DNA from: Chimaeribacter coloradensis
Lineage (GTDB): Bacteria; Pseudomonadota; Gammaproteobacteria; Enterobacterales; Enterobacteriaceae
Length of the DNA stretch: 64,000 nt
NCBI RefSeq assembly: GCF_002858715.1
Contig: NZ_PJZH01000001.1
Location: 62,001-126,000 of the forward strand
Reading direction: 5' to 3'
Under the pieces are notes generated by a model. The model did not search any database. It had not been told where the DNA came from and saw only the letters and a list, made by a program, of their open reading frames with translations. Positions within the stretch are counted from its first letter, which is position 1. The number at the start of each line of letters is the position of its first letter. This document shows positions 17,576 to 27,723 of the stretch, piece after piece. A program made the position numbers and the translations under genes.

Positions 17576-18652
17576 ATGAAATACCGCCAGCTTGGCCACT
17601 CCGGCCTGTTTGTCTCGGAACTGACCCTGGGGACGCTCACTTTTTCCGGCAGCGACGGATTCGAAAAAACCGGCAATGTGGATGCCAGAACTGCCCGCCG
17701 CTTTATGGACATCGCCTTTGAGCAGGGCGTCAACACCGTCGACACCGCTGACCTCTACTCCAAAGGCGGTGCGGAGAGCGTGGTGGGTGAGGCGCTCGGC
17801 CGTGACCGCCAGCGGATTATCCTCGCCACCAAAGCCCGCAGCCCGATGAGTGATGACCCGAACGACAGCGGGGCCACGCGCTACCACCTGATCAAATCCT
17901 GTGAAAACAGCCTGCGTCGCCTGAAAACCGACCATATCGACCTCTACCAGATCCACAACTGGGACGGCGTCACCCCGGTAGAAGAGACGCTCTATGCGCT
18001 GGAATCCCTGGTGCAGAGCGGCAAAATCCGCTACTTCGGCACCTCCAACTACACCGGCTGGCAGATGATGAAGACCCTGGGCAAAGCTGAGCTGCTGGGC
18101 GTGCATAAACCGGTGAGCCAGCAGATTAACTACACGCCGGAGTCCCGCGAGGCGGAGTTTGAGCTGTTGCCGCTGGCGCTAGACCAGAGCATCGGCACGC
18201 TGATCTGGGGGCCGATGGGCGAAGGGCTGCTGACCGGCACCGTACGCCGCGGCAAGAAAACGCCGGAAAGCTCGCGCCAGGGCAACGGCTGGCCGGAACC
18301 CTATGTGCATGACATGGAACACGCCTACAACGTGATTGATGTGCTGGCGGAAGTCGGTGAGAAGCATGACGCCTCCCCGGCGCGTGTCTGCCTGGCCTGG
18401 CTCAACAGCCGCCCCGGCATCAGCAGCCTGATTGTGGGCGCGCGCAACGAGGCGCAGCTGAAAGACAGCCTGGCCTCGGCAGAGCTGGCCTTGACGGAAG
18501 AGGAGTTGCAGCAGATCGAGCGGGTTACCCGCCCGGCACCGCGCTACCCCTACTGGCACCGCTTCACCTCAGGCATGGACCGCATCGACCCGGCAGAGCA
18601 GCCGTTCCTGGACGAATACCGCGAAACCGTGGAGCACCGCAAAGACCGCTGA
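17576..18652 (+). CDS. Aldo/keto reductase
   Basis: A 358-residue NAD(P)H-dependent oxidoreductase of the AKR (beta/alpha)8 barrel superfamily, closest in style to the Tas/YajO/YghZ-type subfamilies. The catalytic tetrad is visible: Asp and Tyr in TVDTADLYS, Lys in LATKAR and His in LYQIHNWD. The cofactor-binding C-terminal region SSLIVGARNEAQLKDSLAS is also present. The physiological substrate, probably an aldehyde or ketone, cannot be read from sequence. AAGGAG precedes the ATG. It lies after narI but probably has its own transcript, and it shares a bidirectional terminator with the convergent SDR gene. Confidence 0.88.
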   Translation: MKYRQLGHSGLFVSELTLGTLTFSGSDGFEKTGNVDARTARRFMDIAFEQGVNTVDTADLYSKGGAESVVGEALGRDRQRIILATKARSPMSDDPNDSGATRYHLIKSCENSLRRLKTDHIDLYQIHNWDGVTPVEETLYALESLVQSGKIRYFGTSNYTGWQMMKTLGKAELLGVHKPVSQQINYTPESREAEFELLPLALDQSIGTLIWGPMGEGLLTGTVRRGKKTPESSRQGNGWPEPYVHDMEHAYNVIDVLAEVGEKHDASPARVCLAWLNSRPGISSLIVGARNEAQLKDSLASAELALTEEELQQIERVTRPAPRYPYWHRFTSGMDRIDPAEQPFLDEYRETVEHRKDR

Positions 18653-18670
18653 GAGATCGGCAGGCAAGAA

Positions 18671-18698
18671 AAAGCCGGGCATCTGCCCGGCTTTTTTT
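18671..18698. terminator. Bidirectional terminator between the aldo/keto reductase and SDR genes
   Basis: GCCGGGC/GCCCGGC (18674-18680/18685-18691) is flanked by AAAAA on the left and TTTTTTT on the right, so it serves both convergent genes. Confidence 0.88.
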
Positions 18699-18710
18699 AT
18701 GGGGAAACGG

Positions 18711-19610
18711 TCAGGCCGTGTGGTTCCCGCCGGTCACGCCGAACACTTCGGCAGTGACGTAGCTCGACTCCTGCGAGGCGAGGAAGACGTAGATCGGGGC
18801 CAGCTCGGCCGGTTGACCGGCACGTTTCAGCGGCGTGGCGGCACCAAAGTCCGGGATGTTCTCCTGCAACTGGCCGCCGCTGACTTGCAACGGCGTCCAG
18901 ATCGGGCCGGGGGCCACGATGTTGACGCGGATCCCTTTGCTTGCCACCTGTTTTGCCAGCGCACGGCTGTAGGCGATGATCGCGCTCTTGGTAGAGGCGT
19001 AATCCAGCAGGAACTCGCTCGGCTGGTAAGCCTGGATCGACGAGGTGGTAATGATTGAACTCCCCTCCGGCAGGTGCGGCAGCGCCGCCTTGGTGATCCA
19101 GAACAGGGAGAAGACGTTGGTTTCAAAGGTCTTGCGGAACTGCTCGGTGGTCAGGTCGCTGACGTTCTGAATCGCCACCTGTTTCCCGGCTACCAGCGCC
19201 AGGATATCCAGCCCGCCCAGTTTGGCGTGGGCATCGGCCACCAGTTTCTGGCAGAAGGTTTCATCACTGATGTCGCCCGGCAGCAGCACCACTTCACGCC
19301 CGGCTTCACGGATCAGCTCCGCCACCTCTTCGGCATCGCGCTGTTCAGAAGGCAGGTAGGAGAGGGCGACGTCCGCCCCTTCGCGGGCATAGGCGATCGC
19401 CGCCGCGCGCCCGATGCCGGAGTCACCGCCGGTGACCAGCGCCTTGCGCCCTTTCAGGCGTTCACTGCCGCGGTAGCTCTCTTCACCGTGATCCGGAGCA
19501 GGCTGCATATTCATCGCCAGCCCGGGAGCGGGCTGAGTCTGCTTTGGATAACGGTCATGCTTGTACTGGGTGAGTGGATTCTGGCGGGTATATTGGTCTG
19601 GTTTCGACAT
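18711..19610 (-). CDS. yghA: YghA-type short-chain dehydrogenase/reductase
   Basis: A 299-residue classical SDR, close to E. coli YghA (294), a cytoplasmic NADP-dependent aldehyde reductase. The Rossmann glycine motif GGDSGIG (about residues 61-67), the catalytic YASTK and the preceding serine in TTSSIQAYQ are visible. The N-terminal extension of about 50 residues (DQYTRQNP...QPAPDHGE) is typical of this stress-associated SDR subgroup. GGAG lies seven bases before the ATG. It faces the aldo/keto reductase; both are reductases that could act on carbonyl stress, but no shared operon is implied. Confidence 0.85.
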   Translation of the reverse strand: MSKPDQYTRQNPLTQYKHDRYPKQTQPAPGLAMNMQPAPDHGEESYRGSERLKGRKALVTGGDSGIGRAAAIAYAREGADVALSYLPSEQRDAEEVAELIREAGREVVLLPGDISDETFCQKLVADAHAKLGGLDILALVAGKQVAIQNVSDLTTEQFRKTFETNVFSLFWITKAALPHLPEGSSIITTSSIQAYQPSEFLLDYASTKSAIIAYSRALAKQVASKGIRVNIVAPGPIWTPLQVSGGQLQENIPDFGAATPLKRAGQPAELAPIYVFLASQESSYVTAEVFGVTGGNHTA

Positions 19611-19777
19611 TGTTTTTCTCCATTCACATGAAACAACAGGAGGCGCGTAAAGCGTTCGCTTTGCGCACGCAAAAATCTGTACGAACCATAAAGTGTAGTT
19701 GGATCGGCTGAATCTGCCAGCCAGCAGACAGGGAACGGCGGCCCGCCCGCGGTGGGGCGGCGGGGGGCCGCCGGGTA

Positions 19778-20617
19778 TCAGGCAAACAGATGCGCGGCGT
19801 GGAACCGCAGGTGATCCTCAATAAAGCTGGCGATGAAGAAGTAGCTGTGGTCATACCCCGGCTGGGTGCGCAGGGTCAGCGACCAGCCATACTGCTCAGC
19901 CAGCTCCTCAAGTTTTGACGGCTGCAACTGGTCCGGCAGGAACTGGTCGCTGTCGCCCTGATCCACCAGCATCGGCAGCGCGGTGGCCGGGGTGGCGGTC
20001 AGCAGGTGGCAGCTGTCATAGGCCAGCCATTGGCTCTCATCACTGCCAAGGTACGCCGCGAACGCCTTGCGGCCCCACGGCACCTGGCTTGGGTTGACGA
20101 TCGGCGCGAACGCCGACACCGAGCAGTAACGCTGCGGGTTACGCAACGCCAGCATCAGCGCGCCGTGGCCGCCCATCGAATGCCCGCAGATCGACTGCCG
20201 GTCGCTGACGCTGACCTGCTGGCGCACCAGCGCGGGCAGCTCGTCATTGAGGTAGTCATACATGCGGTAGTGGGCGTCCCACGGGGCCTGTGTGGCGTTG
20301 AGGTAGAAGCCCGCGCCCTGGCCGAGATCGTAGCCCGGATCGTCGGCCACGCCCTCACCGCGCGGGCTGGTGTCCGGCATCACCAGCACCAGCCCGAGTT
20401 CAGCCGCCACCCGTTGCGCACCGGCCTTCTGCGTGAAGTTTTCATCATTGCAGGTCAGCCCGGACAGCCAGTACAGCACCGGCGGCGGCGTGTCGTCACG
20501 CGGCGGCGGCAGGTAGAGGCTGAAGGTCATGGTGCAGTTCAGGCTGCGGCTGTAGTGGCGGTAACGCTGTTGCCAGCCGCCAAACATCCGGTGTTCTTCA
20601 AGAAGTTCAATGCTCAT
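19778..20617 (-). CDS. fghA: S-formylglutathione hydrolase
   Basis: A 279-residue esterase D family alpha/beta hydrolase (E. coli FrmB and YeiG about 277-278). It hydrolyses S-formylglutathione to formate and glutathione, the second step of glutathione-dependent formaldehyde detoxification. The catalytic triad is visible: Ser147 in GHSMGG, Asp in the QGDSDQFL region and His in YDHSYFF. It starts 18 bases after frmA in the same leftward operon. The gene could equally be called frmB or yeiG; the pairing with frmA supports the function. Confidence 0.93.
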   Translation of the reverse strand: MSIELLEEHRMFGGWQQRYRHYSRSLNCTMTFSLYLPPPRDDTPPPVLYWLSGLTCNDENFTQKAGAQRVAAELGLVLVMPDTSPRGEGVADDPGYDLGQGAGFYLNATQAPWDAHYRMYDYLNDELPALVRQQVSVSDRQSICGHSMGGHGALMLALRNPQRYCSVSAFAPIVNPSQVPWGRKAFAAYLGSDESQWLAYDSCHLLTATPATALPMLVDQGDSDQFLPDQLQPSKLEELAEQYGWSLTLRTQPGYDHSYFFIASFIEDHLRFHAAHLFA

Positions 20618-20635
20618 CGCAGCGCGGCGCCTCGT

Positions 20636-21772
<1,137 letters not shown>

Positions 21773-21795
21773 TTACGGGTTAATGCGGGATGGGT

Positions 21796-21810
21796 GATTA
21801 ATAATTAATC
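21796..21810. promoter_or_regulatory. 15-bp palindrome in the frmA promoter region
   Basis: GATTAAT-A-ATTAATC is a perfect inverted repeat 36 bases before the frmA start, within the 66-base gap between the LysR gene and frmA. It holds LysR-type T-N11-A spacing and overlaps possible -10 sequence. It is a plausible operator for the adjacent LysR regulator or another factor. Confidence 0.45.
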
Positions 21811-21826
21811 GTTGGTTAAGTGTATC

Positions 21827-22726
21827 TCACTCACCGGGAATCGGGTGTTTCAGTACCGGAATGACGCCGTGGTTATGCTCGATAATGATCTCTTTCAGCG
21901 CGCGCACATTGGGGCTGAACGCCTCGCGCCGCCAGATGAGCCAGGTGGCGGTGTCGGCCACCTCATCCGGCAGCGGGTTGGCGGTGACGCGCTCATGGCC
22001 GGGCAGCTGCGCCAGCACCGACTGCGGCAGCACCGCGATGCCCGCGCCGCTGGCGACGCAGGCCAGCATCGCGTGGTAGGAGTGGATCTCCAGCGTAGTG
22101 CCGGTGACCCAGCCGGCCTGGCCCAGCCAGGCGTGCAGCTTGTGGCGGTAAGAGCAGGTGGTGCCGAAGGCGAATACCGTGAGCGGCGTCTCTACGGGGT
22201 GTGCCGCCAGCGGGCGGTCAGCCGGGGAGATCACCACCAGCCGCTCGCGGAAGGCGATGCAGGCGTTGAGGTCGTCGTGGTTTATCGGGCCGTCCACCAG
22301 CGCCGCCGCAAGCCGGCCGCCGCGCACGCCGTCAATCAGGTGGCCGGAGGTGCCGGTCACCAGGGAGAGCGCCACCGCCGGGTGCTGCTGGTGATAAGCC
22401 GCCAGCAGCGCAGGCAGCCGGGTAGCGGCGGTGCTCTCCATCGAGCCGAGGGCAAACTGCCCGGCGGGTTCTCCGGCGTGGGTAAGGCTCATCGCCTCGT
22501 CGCTCAACGCCAGGATGCGCTCCGCGTAGCCGAGAAAGTTATGGCCCATTGCAGAGAGCCGCAGCCGCTGCTTCTCACGAATAAACAGATCGGTGCCCAG
22601 CTCCTGTTCCAGCTGGCGCAGGCGGGTGGTGAGGTTGGAAGGCACGCGGTGCAGCTGTTCAGCCGCCTTGGCAAGCGAACCGGTTTCTGCCACACAACAG
22701 AACATCCTGAGCTGGGTGAGATCCAT
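21827..22726 (-). CDS. LysR-family regulator, PtrR/YneJ-like
   Basis: A 299-residue LysR-type regulator. The N-terminal winged helix (MDLTQLRMFCCVAETGSLAKAAE, then VPSNLTTRLRQLEQELG) and the downstream LFIRE...RLRLS.MGHNFL resemble E. coli PtrR/YneJ closely. An effector-binding domain fills residues 90-290, with the conserved MESTAA strand and GTTCSYRHKL. It is divergent from an MFS transporter and directly upstream of frmA on the same strand, so it may control either. PtrR in E. coli regulates putrescine use; that role is not supported by the neighbours here. Confidence 0.85.
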   Translation of the reverse strand: MDLTQLRMFCCVAETGSLAKAAEQLHRVPSNLTTRLRQLEQELGTDLFIREKQRLRLSAMGHNFLGYAERILALSDEAMSLTHAGEPAGQFALGSMESTAATRLPALLAAYHQQHPAVALSLVTGTSGHLIDGVRGGRLAAALVDGPINHDDLNACIAFRERLVVISPADRPLAAHPVETPLTVFAFGTTCSYRHKLHAWLGQAGWVTGTTLEIHSYHAMLACVASGAGIAVLPQSVLAQLPGHERVTANPLPDEVADTATWLIWRREAFSPNVRALKEIIIEHNHGVIPVLKHPIPGE

Positions 22727-22917
22727 AACTGTTCTCTTTTTGTGAGTAACTTCATCTGAATTATTCAGTTTCCGTGAGTGTAGGCCTCAGGCAGACTGGT
22801 GGCAACCGTTAATTAACCCACAGGGCAATCCGCAGGCACAAACAGTTAACGCTTGGGTAACCTTTAACCGTTTGATAACGTCTGCGCTGGACCGGGGCGA
22901 TCTGAAGGAGTATGCCG
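22727..22917. promoter_or_regulatory. Divergent LysR/MFS control region
   Basis: A 191-base intergenic region carrying a perfect 10-bp palindrome GTTAATTAAC (22808-22817) and two further GTTAA/TTAAC copies within the next 60 bases. This clustering is what a LysR autoregulatory and target operator would look like; no -10/-35 pair stands out. Confidence 0.35.
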
Positions 22918-24066
22918 ATGGCTGTACGCATTGCAGTGAGTGGATTTCTGGCGCTGGTGGTGGCGATGGGGATCGGGCGTTTCGCCTTTACCCCGCAGGT
23001 GCCGCTGATGATCGCTGAACATCAGTTCAGCCTGACCGGCGCGGGGCTGGTGGCAGCCTTTAACTACCTCGGCTACCTCGCCGGGGCGTTCGACGCGATG
23101 CGCGCCACCCGCCACGTGGAGCGGCGGCTGTGGGCGGGCATCTGGGGCGCGGTGCTGCTGACGCTGCTCTCAGCGGCGGTGGGCGGCGAAGTGCTGCACT
23201 GCATGGTGCGCTTTTTGATCGGCATGGCGAGCGGCTGGGCGCTGGTGCTGGTGGCCGCCTGGTGCAATGAGCAGCTGGCGCACCACGGCCGCCCCGGGCT
23301 GAGTGCGGCGGTGTTTGCCGGGCCGGGCATGGGGATTCTGATAAGCGGGCTGCTGGCGCTGCTGATCGATGCGTACCATCTCTCTTCCGCCCAGGGCTGG
23401 CTGCTGTACGGCGGGCTTGCGCTGCTGCTGACGGCGGCCATCAGCGTGAACCTGCCGCGCAAGGGCGATCTGCACCGCCCGGCGACCGCCCCGGCCCCGT
23501 TGCCGCTGACCCCGGCGCTGAAACGGCTGGTGTGGAGTTACAGCCTGGCGGGGTTTGGCTATATTCTGCCCGCCACCTTCTTCTCCCAGATGGCGCACAG
23601 CCGCTTCCCTGACAGCCTGGCGGCGCAGTGGCTCTGGCCGGTGTTCGGCGGCGCGGCGGTGGTGGGAATTGCGATCGGCATCCTGACGCGCGGCTGGCTG
23701 ACGACCCGCACCCGGCTGGCGATCGTGCTCTGGGTGCAGGCGCTGGGGGTGCTGGGGGCGGAATTTCTGCCGGGGCTGGCCGGGCTGGCGGTGGGCGCGC
23801 TGCTCACCGGCGGCGGCTTCCTCTGTGTGGTGCAGCTCTCGCTGCAGTATGGCCGGGAGCTGGCCCCGCACCATGCGCGCTACCTGGCCGGGCTGCTGAC
23901 CACCGGGTACGCCGTCGGCCAACTGGTGGGGCCGGTGCTCTCGGCGCTCTCCACCGCGCTGACCCACCGGCTGGAACCGGCGCTCTATGTCGCCGTGCTG
24001 GCGCTGCTGGTCGCCGGTGGGCTGGTGCTGCCGGGCCGCGCCCAGCCTGAGGCGGTGCGGCCGTGA
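22918..24066 (+). CDS. YbfB/YjiJ-family MFS transporter
   Basis: About 382 residues with ten to twelve predicted membrane helices, of the YbfB/YjiJ branch of the major facilitator superfamily. The conserved N-terminus GFLALVVAMGIGRFAFTPQVPLM with GAGLVAAFNYLGYLAG is diagnostic. No substrate is known for the family. Two ATGs lie six bases apart; AAGGAG stands only one base before the first but seven before the second (22918), which I chose. It is divergent from the LysR gene, a common regulator-transporter arrangement. Confidence 0.85.
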   Translation: MAVRIAVSGFLALVVAMGIGRFAFTPQVPLMIAEHQFSLTGAGLVAAFNYLGYLAGAFDAMRATRHVERRLWAGIWGAVLLTLLSAAVGGEVLHCMVRFLIGMASGWALVLVAAWCNEQLAHHGRPGLSAAVFAGPGMGILISGLLALLIDAYHLSSAQGWLLYGGLALLLTAAISVNLPRKGDLHRPATAPAPLPLTPALKRLVWSYSLAGFGYILPATFFSQMAHSRFPDSLAAQWLWPVFGGAAVVGIAIGILTRGWLTTRTRLAIVLWVQALGVLGAEFLPGLAGLAVGALLTGGGFLCVVQLSLQYGRELAPHHARYLAGLLTTGYAVGQLVGPVLSALSTALTHRLEPALYVAVLALLVAGGLVLPGRAQPEAVRP

Positions 24067-24237
24067 GCAGGGCGGGGCGGGAGGTATTGCCGCAGTCAAT
24101 AACTTGCAGCTATTTCATCAATCACAAAGCGTAAATGCTGGATAATCGCGGCGCTCTCCACTACAGTGAGGCACCCAATTTTGGCGTGAATCGGCGTCAG
24201 AATGGCACGAGATGGCAATACCCGCAGGAGAAGAGAA

Positions 24238-24900
24238 ATGGCAACGCTAAGTAAAGAAGCCGCACTGGTTCATGAAGCGCTGGTGGCGCGCGGCCTGGAA
24301 ACCCCGTTACGACCGGAACCGATGCTCGATAAAGAGACGCGGACCCGTCACATCCAGGATCATATGACCAGCATCATGCAGTTGCTGAACCTCGACCTCA
24401 CCGACGACAGCCTGGCGGAAACGCCGCTGCGCATCGCGAAGATGTACGTTGATGAGATCTTCTCCGGGCTGGATTACAACAATTTCCCCAAGATCACCAT
24501 CATCGAGAACAAGATGAAGGTTGATGAGATGGTCACGGTACGTGACATCACCCTGACCAGCACCTGTGAGCACCACTTCGTCACCATCGACGGCAAAGCG
24601 ACCGTGGCCTATATCCCAAAAGATGGGGTGATCGGCCTGTCGAAAATCAACCGCATTGTGCAGTTCTTTGCCCAGCGGCCGCAGGTACAGGAGCGGCTGA
24701 CCCAGCAGATCCTGGTGGCGCTGCAAACCCTGCTCGGCACCAATAATGTTGCGGTATCCATTGATGCAGTACATTATTGCGTGAAAGCACGCGGCATCCG
24801 TGATGCGACCAGCGCCACCACCACCACCTCGCTGGGCGGTCTGTTCAAGTCCAGCCAGAACACCCGCCAGGAGTTCCTGCGCGCCGTCCGCCACGTCTGA
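24238..24900 (+). CDS. folE: GTP cyclohydrolase I
   Basis: 220 residues (E. coli FolE 222). It converts GTP to 7,8-dihydroneopterin triphosphate, the first step of folate synthesis. The zinc ligands appear in TSTCEHHF and in VHYCVKARG; the active-site [26 protein letters not shown] block is complete. The frame is open for 12 more codons upstream, but ATG 24238 has AGGAGAAGAG directly before it and matches the family start. It is followed by yeiB and galS as in E. coli. Confidence 0.96.
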   Translation: MATLSKEAALVHEALVARGLETPLRPEPMLDKETRTRHIQDHMTSIMQLLNLDLTDDSLAETPLRIAKMYVDEIFSGLDYNNFPKITIIENKMKVDEMVTVRDITLTSTCEHHFVTIDGKATVAYIPKDGVIGLSKINRIVQFFAQRPQVQERLTQQILVALQTLLGTNNVAVSIDAVHYCVKARGIRDATSATTTTSLGGLFKSSQNTRQEFLRAVRHV

Positions 24901-24960
24901 TCCGCTCCCGTTATTGGCAGCACCGCCCGGTGCTGCCCGACTCGCAGGATGTTGTGATTT

Positions 24961-26121
24961 ATGCGCCAACGCATTGCTACGCTGGATTGCGCCCGCGGGA
25001 TAGCCATCCTCGGCATTCTGCTGCTTAACATTAACGCGTTCGGCCTGCCGAAAGCCGCCTACCTCAACCCGGCCTACCACGGCCTGCCCACCACGGCCGA
25101 CGCCTGGACCTGGGCAGTGATGGATGTGCTGGCGCAGGCCAAATTCCTCACCATGTTTGCGCTGCTGTTCGGCGCGGGGCTGCAACTGCTGCTGCCGCGC
25201 GGCAAACGCTGGATCCAGGCGCGGCTCTCCTGGCTGCTGCTGTTCGGGCTGCTGCACGCCATTTTCCTCTGGGACGGCGACATCCTGCTCTCCTATGGGC
25301 TGATCGGGCTGGTCTGCTGGCGGCTGATCCGCGAGGCGACCGGCAGCCGTACGCTGCTGCTGACCGGGGCGCTACTATTTTTCTTAGGGGTGGGGATTCT
25401 GGTGATGTTTGCGTTTATGACCAACCCGAACCCTGGTGATTTCTGGCAGCCCGGCGCGGCGTCGTTGCAGTATGAGGCGTTCTGGAAGTTGCAGGGCGGG
25501 CAGGAGGCGTGGCAGAACCGGCTGGATATGCTCTCTTCGACGCTGCTCTCGGTGGGCGCGCAGTATGGCTGGGAGCTGGCAGGCGCGATGCTGTTCGGTG
25601 CCGGGCTGATGCGCAGCGGCTGGCTGCGCGGTGAGTTCAGCCCGGGCCACTACCGCCGGCTTGCGCTGTGGCTGATAACGCTTTCATGGCTGATTCAGAT
25701 CCCCTCTGTCGCCATGCAATGGCACCTTGGTTGGGACTACCGCTGGAGCGGCTTCCTGCTCCAGGCACCGCGTGAAGTGGGCGCGGCGCTGCAATCGGTC
25801 GGCTACCTGGCGCTGCTATACGGCTTCTGGCCGGTGCTGTCACGCTGGCGCATCACCGGCTGGCTGGCGCAGATTGGCCGCATGGCCCTGAGCAACTACC
25901 TGCTGCAAACCCTGATCTGTACCACGCTGTTTTACGTCATTGGCCTTTATGACCAGTTCAGCCGCCTGCAACTGCTGGCGTTCGTGCCCGCAGTGTGGCT
26001 GGTTAACCTGCTGTTTTCCCTGCTCTGGCTGCGTTACTTTGCGCAGGGGCCGATGGAGTGGCTCTGGCGGCGCCTGACAGCGCTGGCCGCCGGCCGCCCG
26101 GCCGACGTTACCCACCCCTGA
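24961..26121 (+). CDS. yeiB: DUF418 inner-membrane protein YeiB
   Basis: 386 residues (E. coli YeiB 385) with about eight to ten membrane helices. The N-terminal DUF405-like part begins TLDCARGIAILGILLLNINAFGLPKAAYLNP; the C-terminal DUF418 domain includes GRMALSNYLLQTLICTTLFY. The function is unknown; the family is related to acyltransferase-3-like membrane proteins. The position between folE and galS is conserved. The ribosome site is weak, and the gene begins 60 bases after folE. Confidence 0.9.
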   Translation: MRQRIATLDCARGIAILGILLLNINAFGLPKAAYLNPAYHGLPTTADAWTWAVMDVLAQAKFLTMFALLFGAGLQLLLPRGKRWIQARLSWLLLFGLLHAIFLWDGDILLSYGLIGLVCWRLIREATGSRTLLLTGALLFFLGVGILVMFAFMTNPNPGDFWQPGAASLQYEAFWKLQGGQEAWQNRLDMLSSTLLSVGAQYGWELAGAMLFGAGLMRSGWLRGEFSPGHYRRLALWLITLSWLIQIPSVAMQWHLGWDYRWSGFLLQAPREVGAALQSVGYLALLYGFWPVLSRWRITGWLAQIGRMALSNYLLQTLICTTLFYVIGLYDQFSRLQLLAFVPAVWLVNLLFSLLWLRYFAQGPMEWLWRRLTALAAGRPADVTHP

Positions 26122-26230
26122 GGAAGCGCGCCGCCCGGCGCGCACCGCAGCAGATTCCTGCCTCTTCCGGCCATCCGGCCGCATTTTTCCCTATAAACGT
26201 TACAATGGTGTAAAAAAACAGGGCTTTTGT

Positions 26231-26246
26231 GTGAAAACGTTTTCTT
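26231..26246. promoter_or_regulatory. GalR/GalS operator upstream of galS
   Basis: GTGAAAACGTTTTCTT matches the Gal operator consensus GTGNAANCGNTTNCAC except at the last two positions. It lies just upstream of the CRP site, which suggests autoregulation of galS. Confidence 0.7.
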
Positions 26247-26249
26247 TCC

Positions 26250-26292
26250 TGTGACGTATTTCACGCAGGCCCTGGAGCAAACCCGTTAGGAT
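26250..26292 (+). promoter_or_regulatory. CRP-dependent class II promoter of galS
   Basis: TGTGACGTATTTCACG (26250-26265) matches the CRP site at 9 of 10 conserved positions. A -10 box TAGGAT (26287-26292) places the start near 26299, with the CRP site centred at -41.5. The rest of the 308-base gap after yeiB holds a small upstream ORF. Confidence 0.65.
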
Positions 26293-26341
26293 AGCGGCGT
26301 GCAGTGAATGCCGCTTAATAACCCTGATAACAGGACTTCAC

Positions 26342-26446
26342 ATGGTTGCTCCTTTTGCCTTTTTACCTCTGTTTTTAACCAGACCAGGATGTGCCTGCGC
26401 CTGCCGCGCCCCTCTGCCTGGAGCCGCCTATGATCACCATCCGTGA
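26342..26446 (+). CDS. Small upstream ORF overlapping the galS start
   Basis: A 34-residue ORF with AGGA six bases before its ATG, beginning about 43 bases into the predicted galS message. It reads through the galS start codon in another frame and stops 14 bases inside galS. The peptide starts with a hydrophobic stretch ([11 protein letters not shown]), then a Cys/Ala/Arg segment. Its position fits a role in controlling galS translation by overlap or reinitiation. It could equally be a chance frame. Confidence 0.3.
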   Translation: MVAPFAFLPLFLTRPGCACACRAPLPGAAYDHHP

Positions 26447-27428
26447 TGTGGCGAAGCGCGCCGGGGTCTCGGTGGCGACCGTCTCCCGTGTGCTGAATAA
26501 CTCCGCCATCGCCAGCAAAGAGACGCGCGAACTGGTGCTGACTGCCGTGGCGGAACTGGGCTACCGGCCCAATGCCAACGCCCAGGCGCTCGCCACCCAG
26601 ACCAGTGACACCATCGGCGTGGTGGTGATGGACGTCTCCGACCCCTTTTTCGGCGCGCTGGTGAAAGCGGTAGACACGGTGGCGCAGCAGAACCACAAAT
26701 ATGTGCTGATCGGCAACAGCTACCATCAGGCGGAAAAAGAGCGCCACGCCATTGAGGTGTTGATCCGCCAGCGCTGTAACGCGCTGATTGTGCACGCCAA
26801 AGCGCTGAGTGACGCGGAGCTGATTGACTTTCTCAACCAGATCCCCGGTATGGTTCTGATTAACCGCATAATTGCCGGGTTTGAACACCGCTGCGTGGGG
26901 CTGGATAACGTCAGCGGGGCGCACATGGCGACCCGGCTGCTGCTGAGCAACGGCCACCAGCGCATCGGCTACGTCGGCTCCAGCCACCCGATTGAGGATG
27001 AGTTGCAGCGCCGCCAGGGCTACCGCCAGGCGATGACCGAAGCGGGGCTGCCGGTGCCGGAGGCCTGGTACGCGGCCGCCTCGCCGGATCTGCAGGGCGG
27101 GGAGTCGGCAATGGTGGAGCTGCTCGGGCGTAACCAGCACCTGACGGCAATTTTTGCCTACAACGATGCGATGGCCGCCGGGGCGCTGGCGGTGCTGAAA
27201 GAAAACGGTATCACCGTGCCGCAGCACTGTTCGCTGGTGGGGTTTGATGATATTCCGATCGCCCGTTACACCAGCCCCAAGCTGACCACGGTGCGTTACC
27301 CGATTATTTCGATGGCGACGCTGGCCACGGAACTGGCGCTGAAAGGCGCGGCCAACACGCTGGAAAGTGGTGTAAGCCACTGTTTTATGCCGACGCTGGT
27401 GCGCCGCCACTCGGTCGCCGCCGGCTGA
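26430..27428 (+). CDS. galS: HTH-type transcriptional regulator GalS (mgl repressor)
   Basis: A 332-residue LacI-family repressor responding to galactose (E. coli GalS 346). The helix-turn-helix [22 protein letters not shown] fills residues 3-24, the hinge follows near residue 50, and the periplasmic-binding-protein-like sensor domain includes [18 protein letters not shown] and [18 protein letters not shown] lies six bases before the ATG. Its place directly upstream of mglBAC, with Gal operators before both genes, supports galS over galR. It ends slightly earlier than the E. coli protein. Confidence 0.93.
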   Translation: MITIRDVAKRAGVSVATVSRVLNNSAIASKETRELVLTAVAELGYRPNANAQALATQTSDTIGVVVMDVSDPFFGALVKAVDTVAQQNHKYVLIGNSYHQAEKERHAIEVLIRQRCNALIVHAKALSDAELIDFLNQIPGMVLINRIIAGFEHRCVGLDNVSGAHMATRLLLSNGHQRIGYVGSSHPIEDELQRRQGYRQAMTEAGLPVPEAWYAAASPDLQGGESAMVELLGRNQHLTAIFAYNDAMAAGALAVLKENGITVPQHCSLVGFDDIPIARYTSPKLTTVRYPIISMATLATELALKGAANTLESGVSHCFMPTLVRRHSVAAG

Positions 27429-27464
27429 AATGCGGGGGTGGTCACGGACTGTGATGTTTCAGTT

Positions 27465-27480
27465 GTGTAACCGTTTTCAA
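27465..27480. promoter_or_regulatory. GalS/GalR operator of mglBAC
   Basis: GTGTAACCGTTTTCAA matches the Gal operator consensus at all but the last fixed position. It abuts the CRP site, as in E. coli mgl. Confidence 0.8.
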
Positions 27481-27482
27481 AC

Positions 27483-27525
27483 TGTGAACGCTTTCACAGA
27501 TTATTAACAAGCCAGCGATTATGAT
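27483..27525 (+). promoter_or_regulatory. CRP-dependent class II promoter of mglBAC
   Basis: TGTGAACGCTTTCACA (27483-27498) is a perfect CRP palindrome. TATGAT (27520-27525, 5 of 6) is the -10 box, giving a start near 27532 with CRP centred at -41.5. The resulting leader of about 190 bases carries an inverted repeat CTGTCAGG/CCTGACAG (27537-27544/27573-27580). Confidence 0.8.
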
Positions 27526-27723
27526 GCGAGCGTTTTCTGTCAGGATGTGTCAAGACGTGATGTTCTGCAACGCCTGACAGCTTTCCTGCCGCGTCTGCCG
27601 GGCGCAAAGACCGCACAGCATACGCAGGAGCGCGCAGGGCCAGGGAGGGTGGTGATTCCCCCGCCGCATACCGGCAGGACGGCAATATCTGGTAGTACCC
27701 TACATAAACCGGAGAGACTAACA

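Noticed and set aside
27547-27723. In-frame upstream extension of mglB
   Set aside because: It would bury the signal peptide and includes the mgl leader hairpin; ATG 27724 is the real start.
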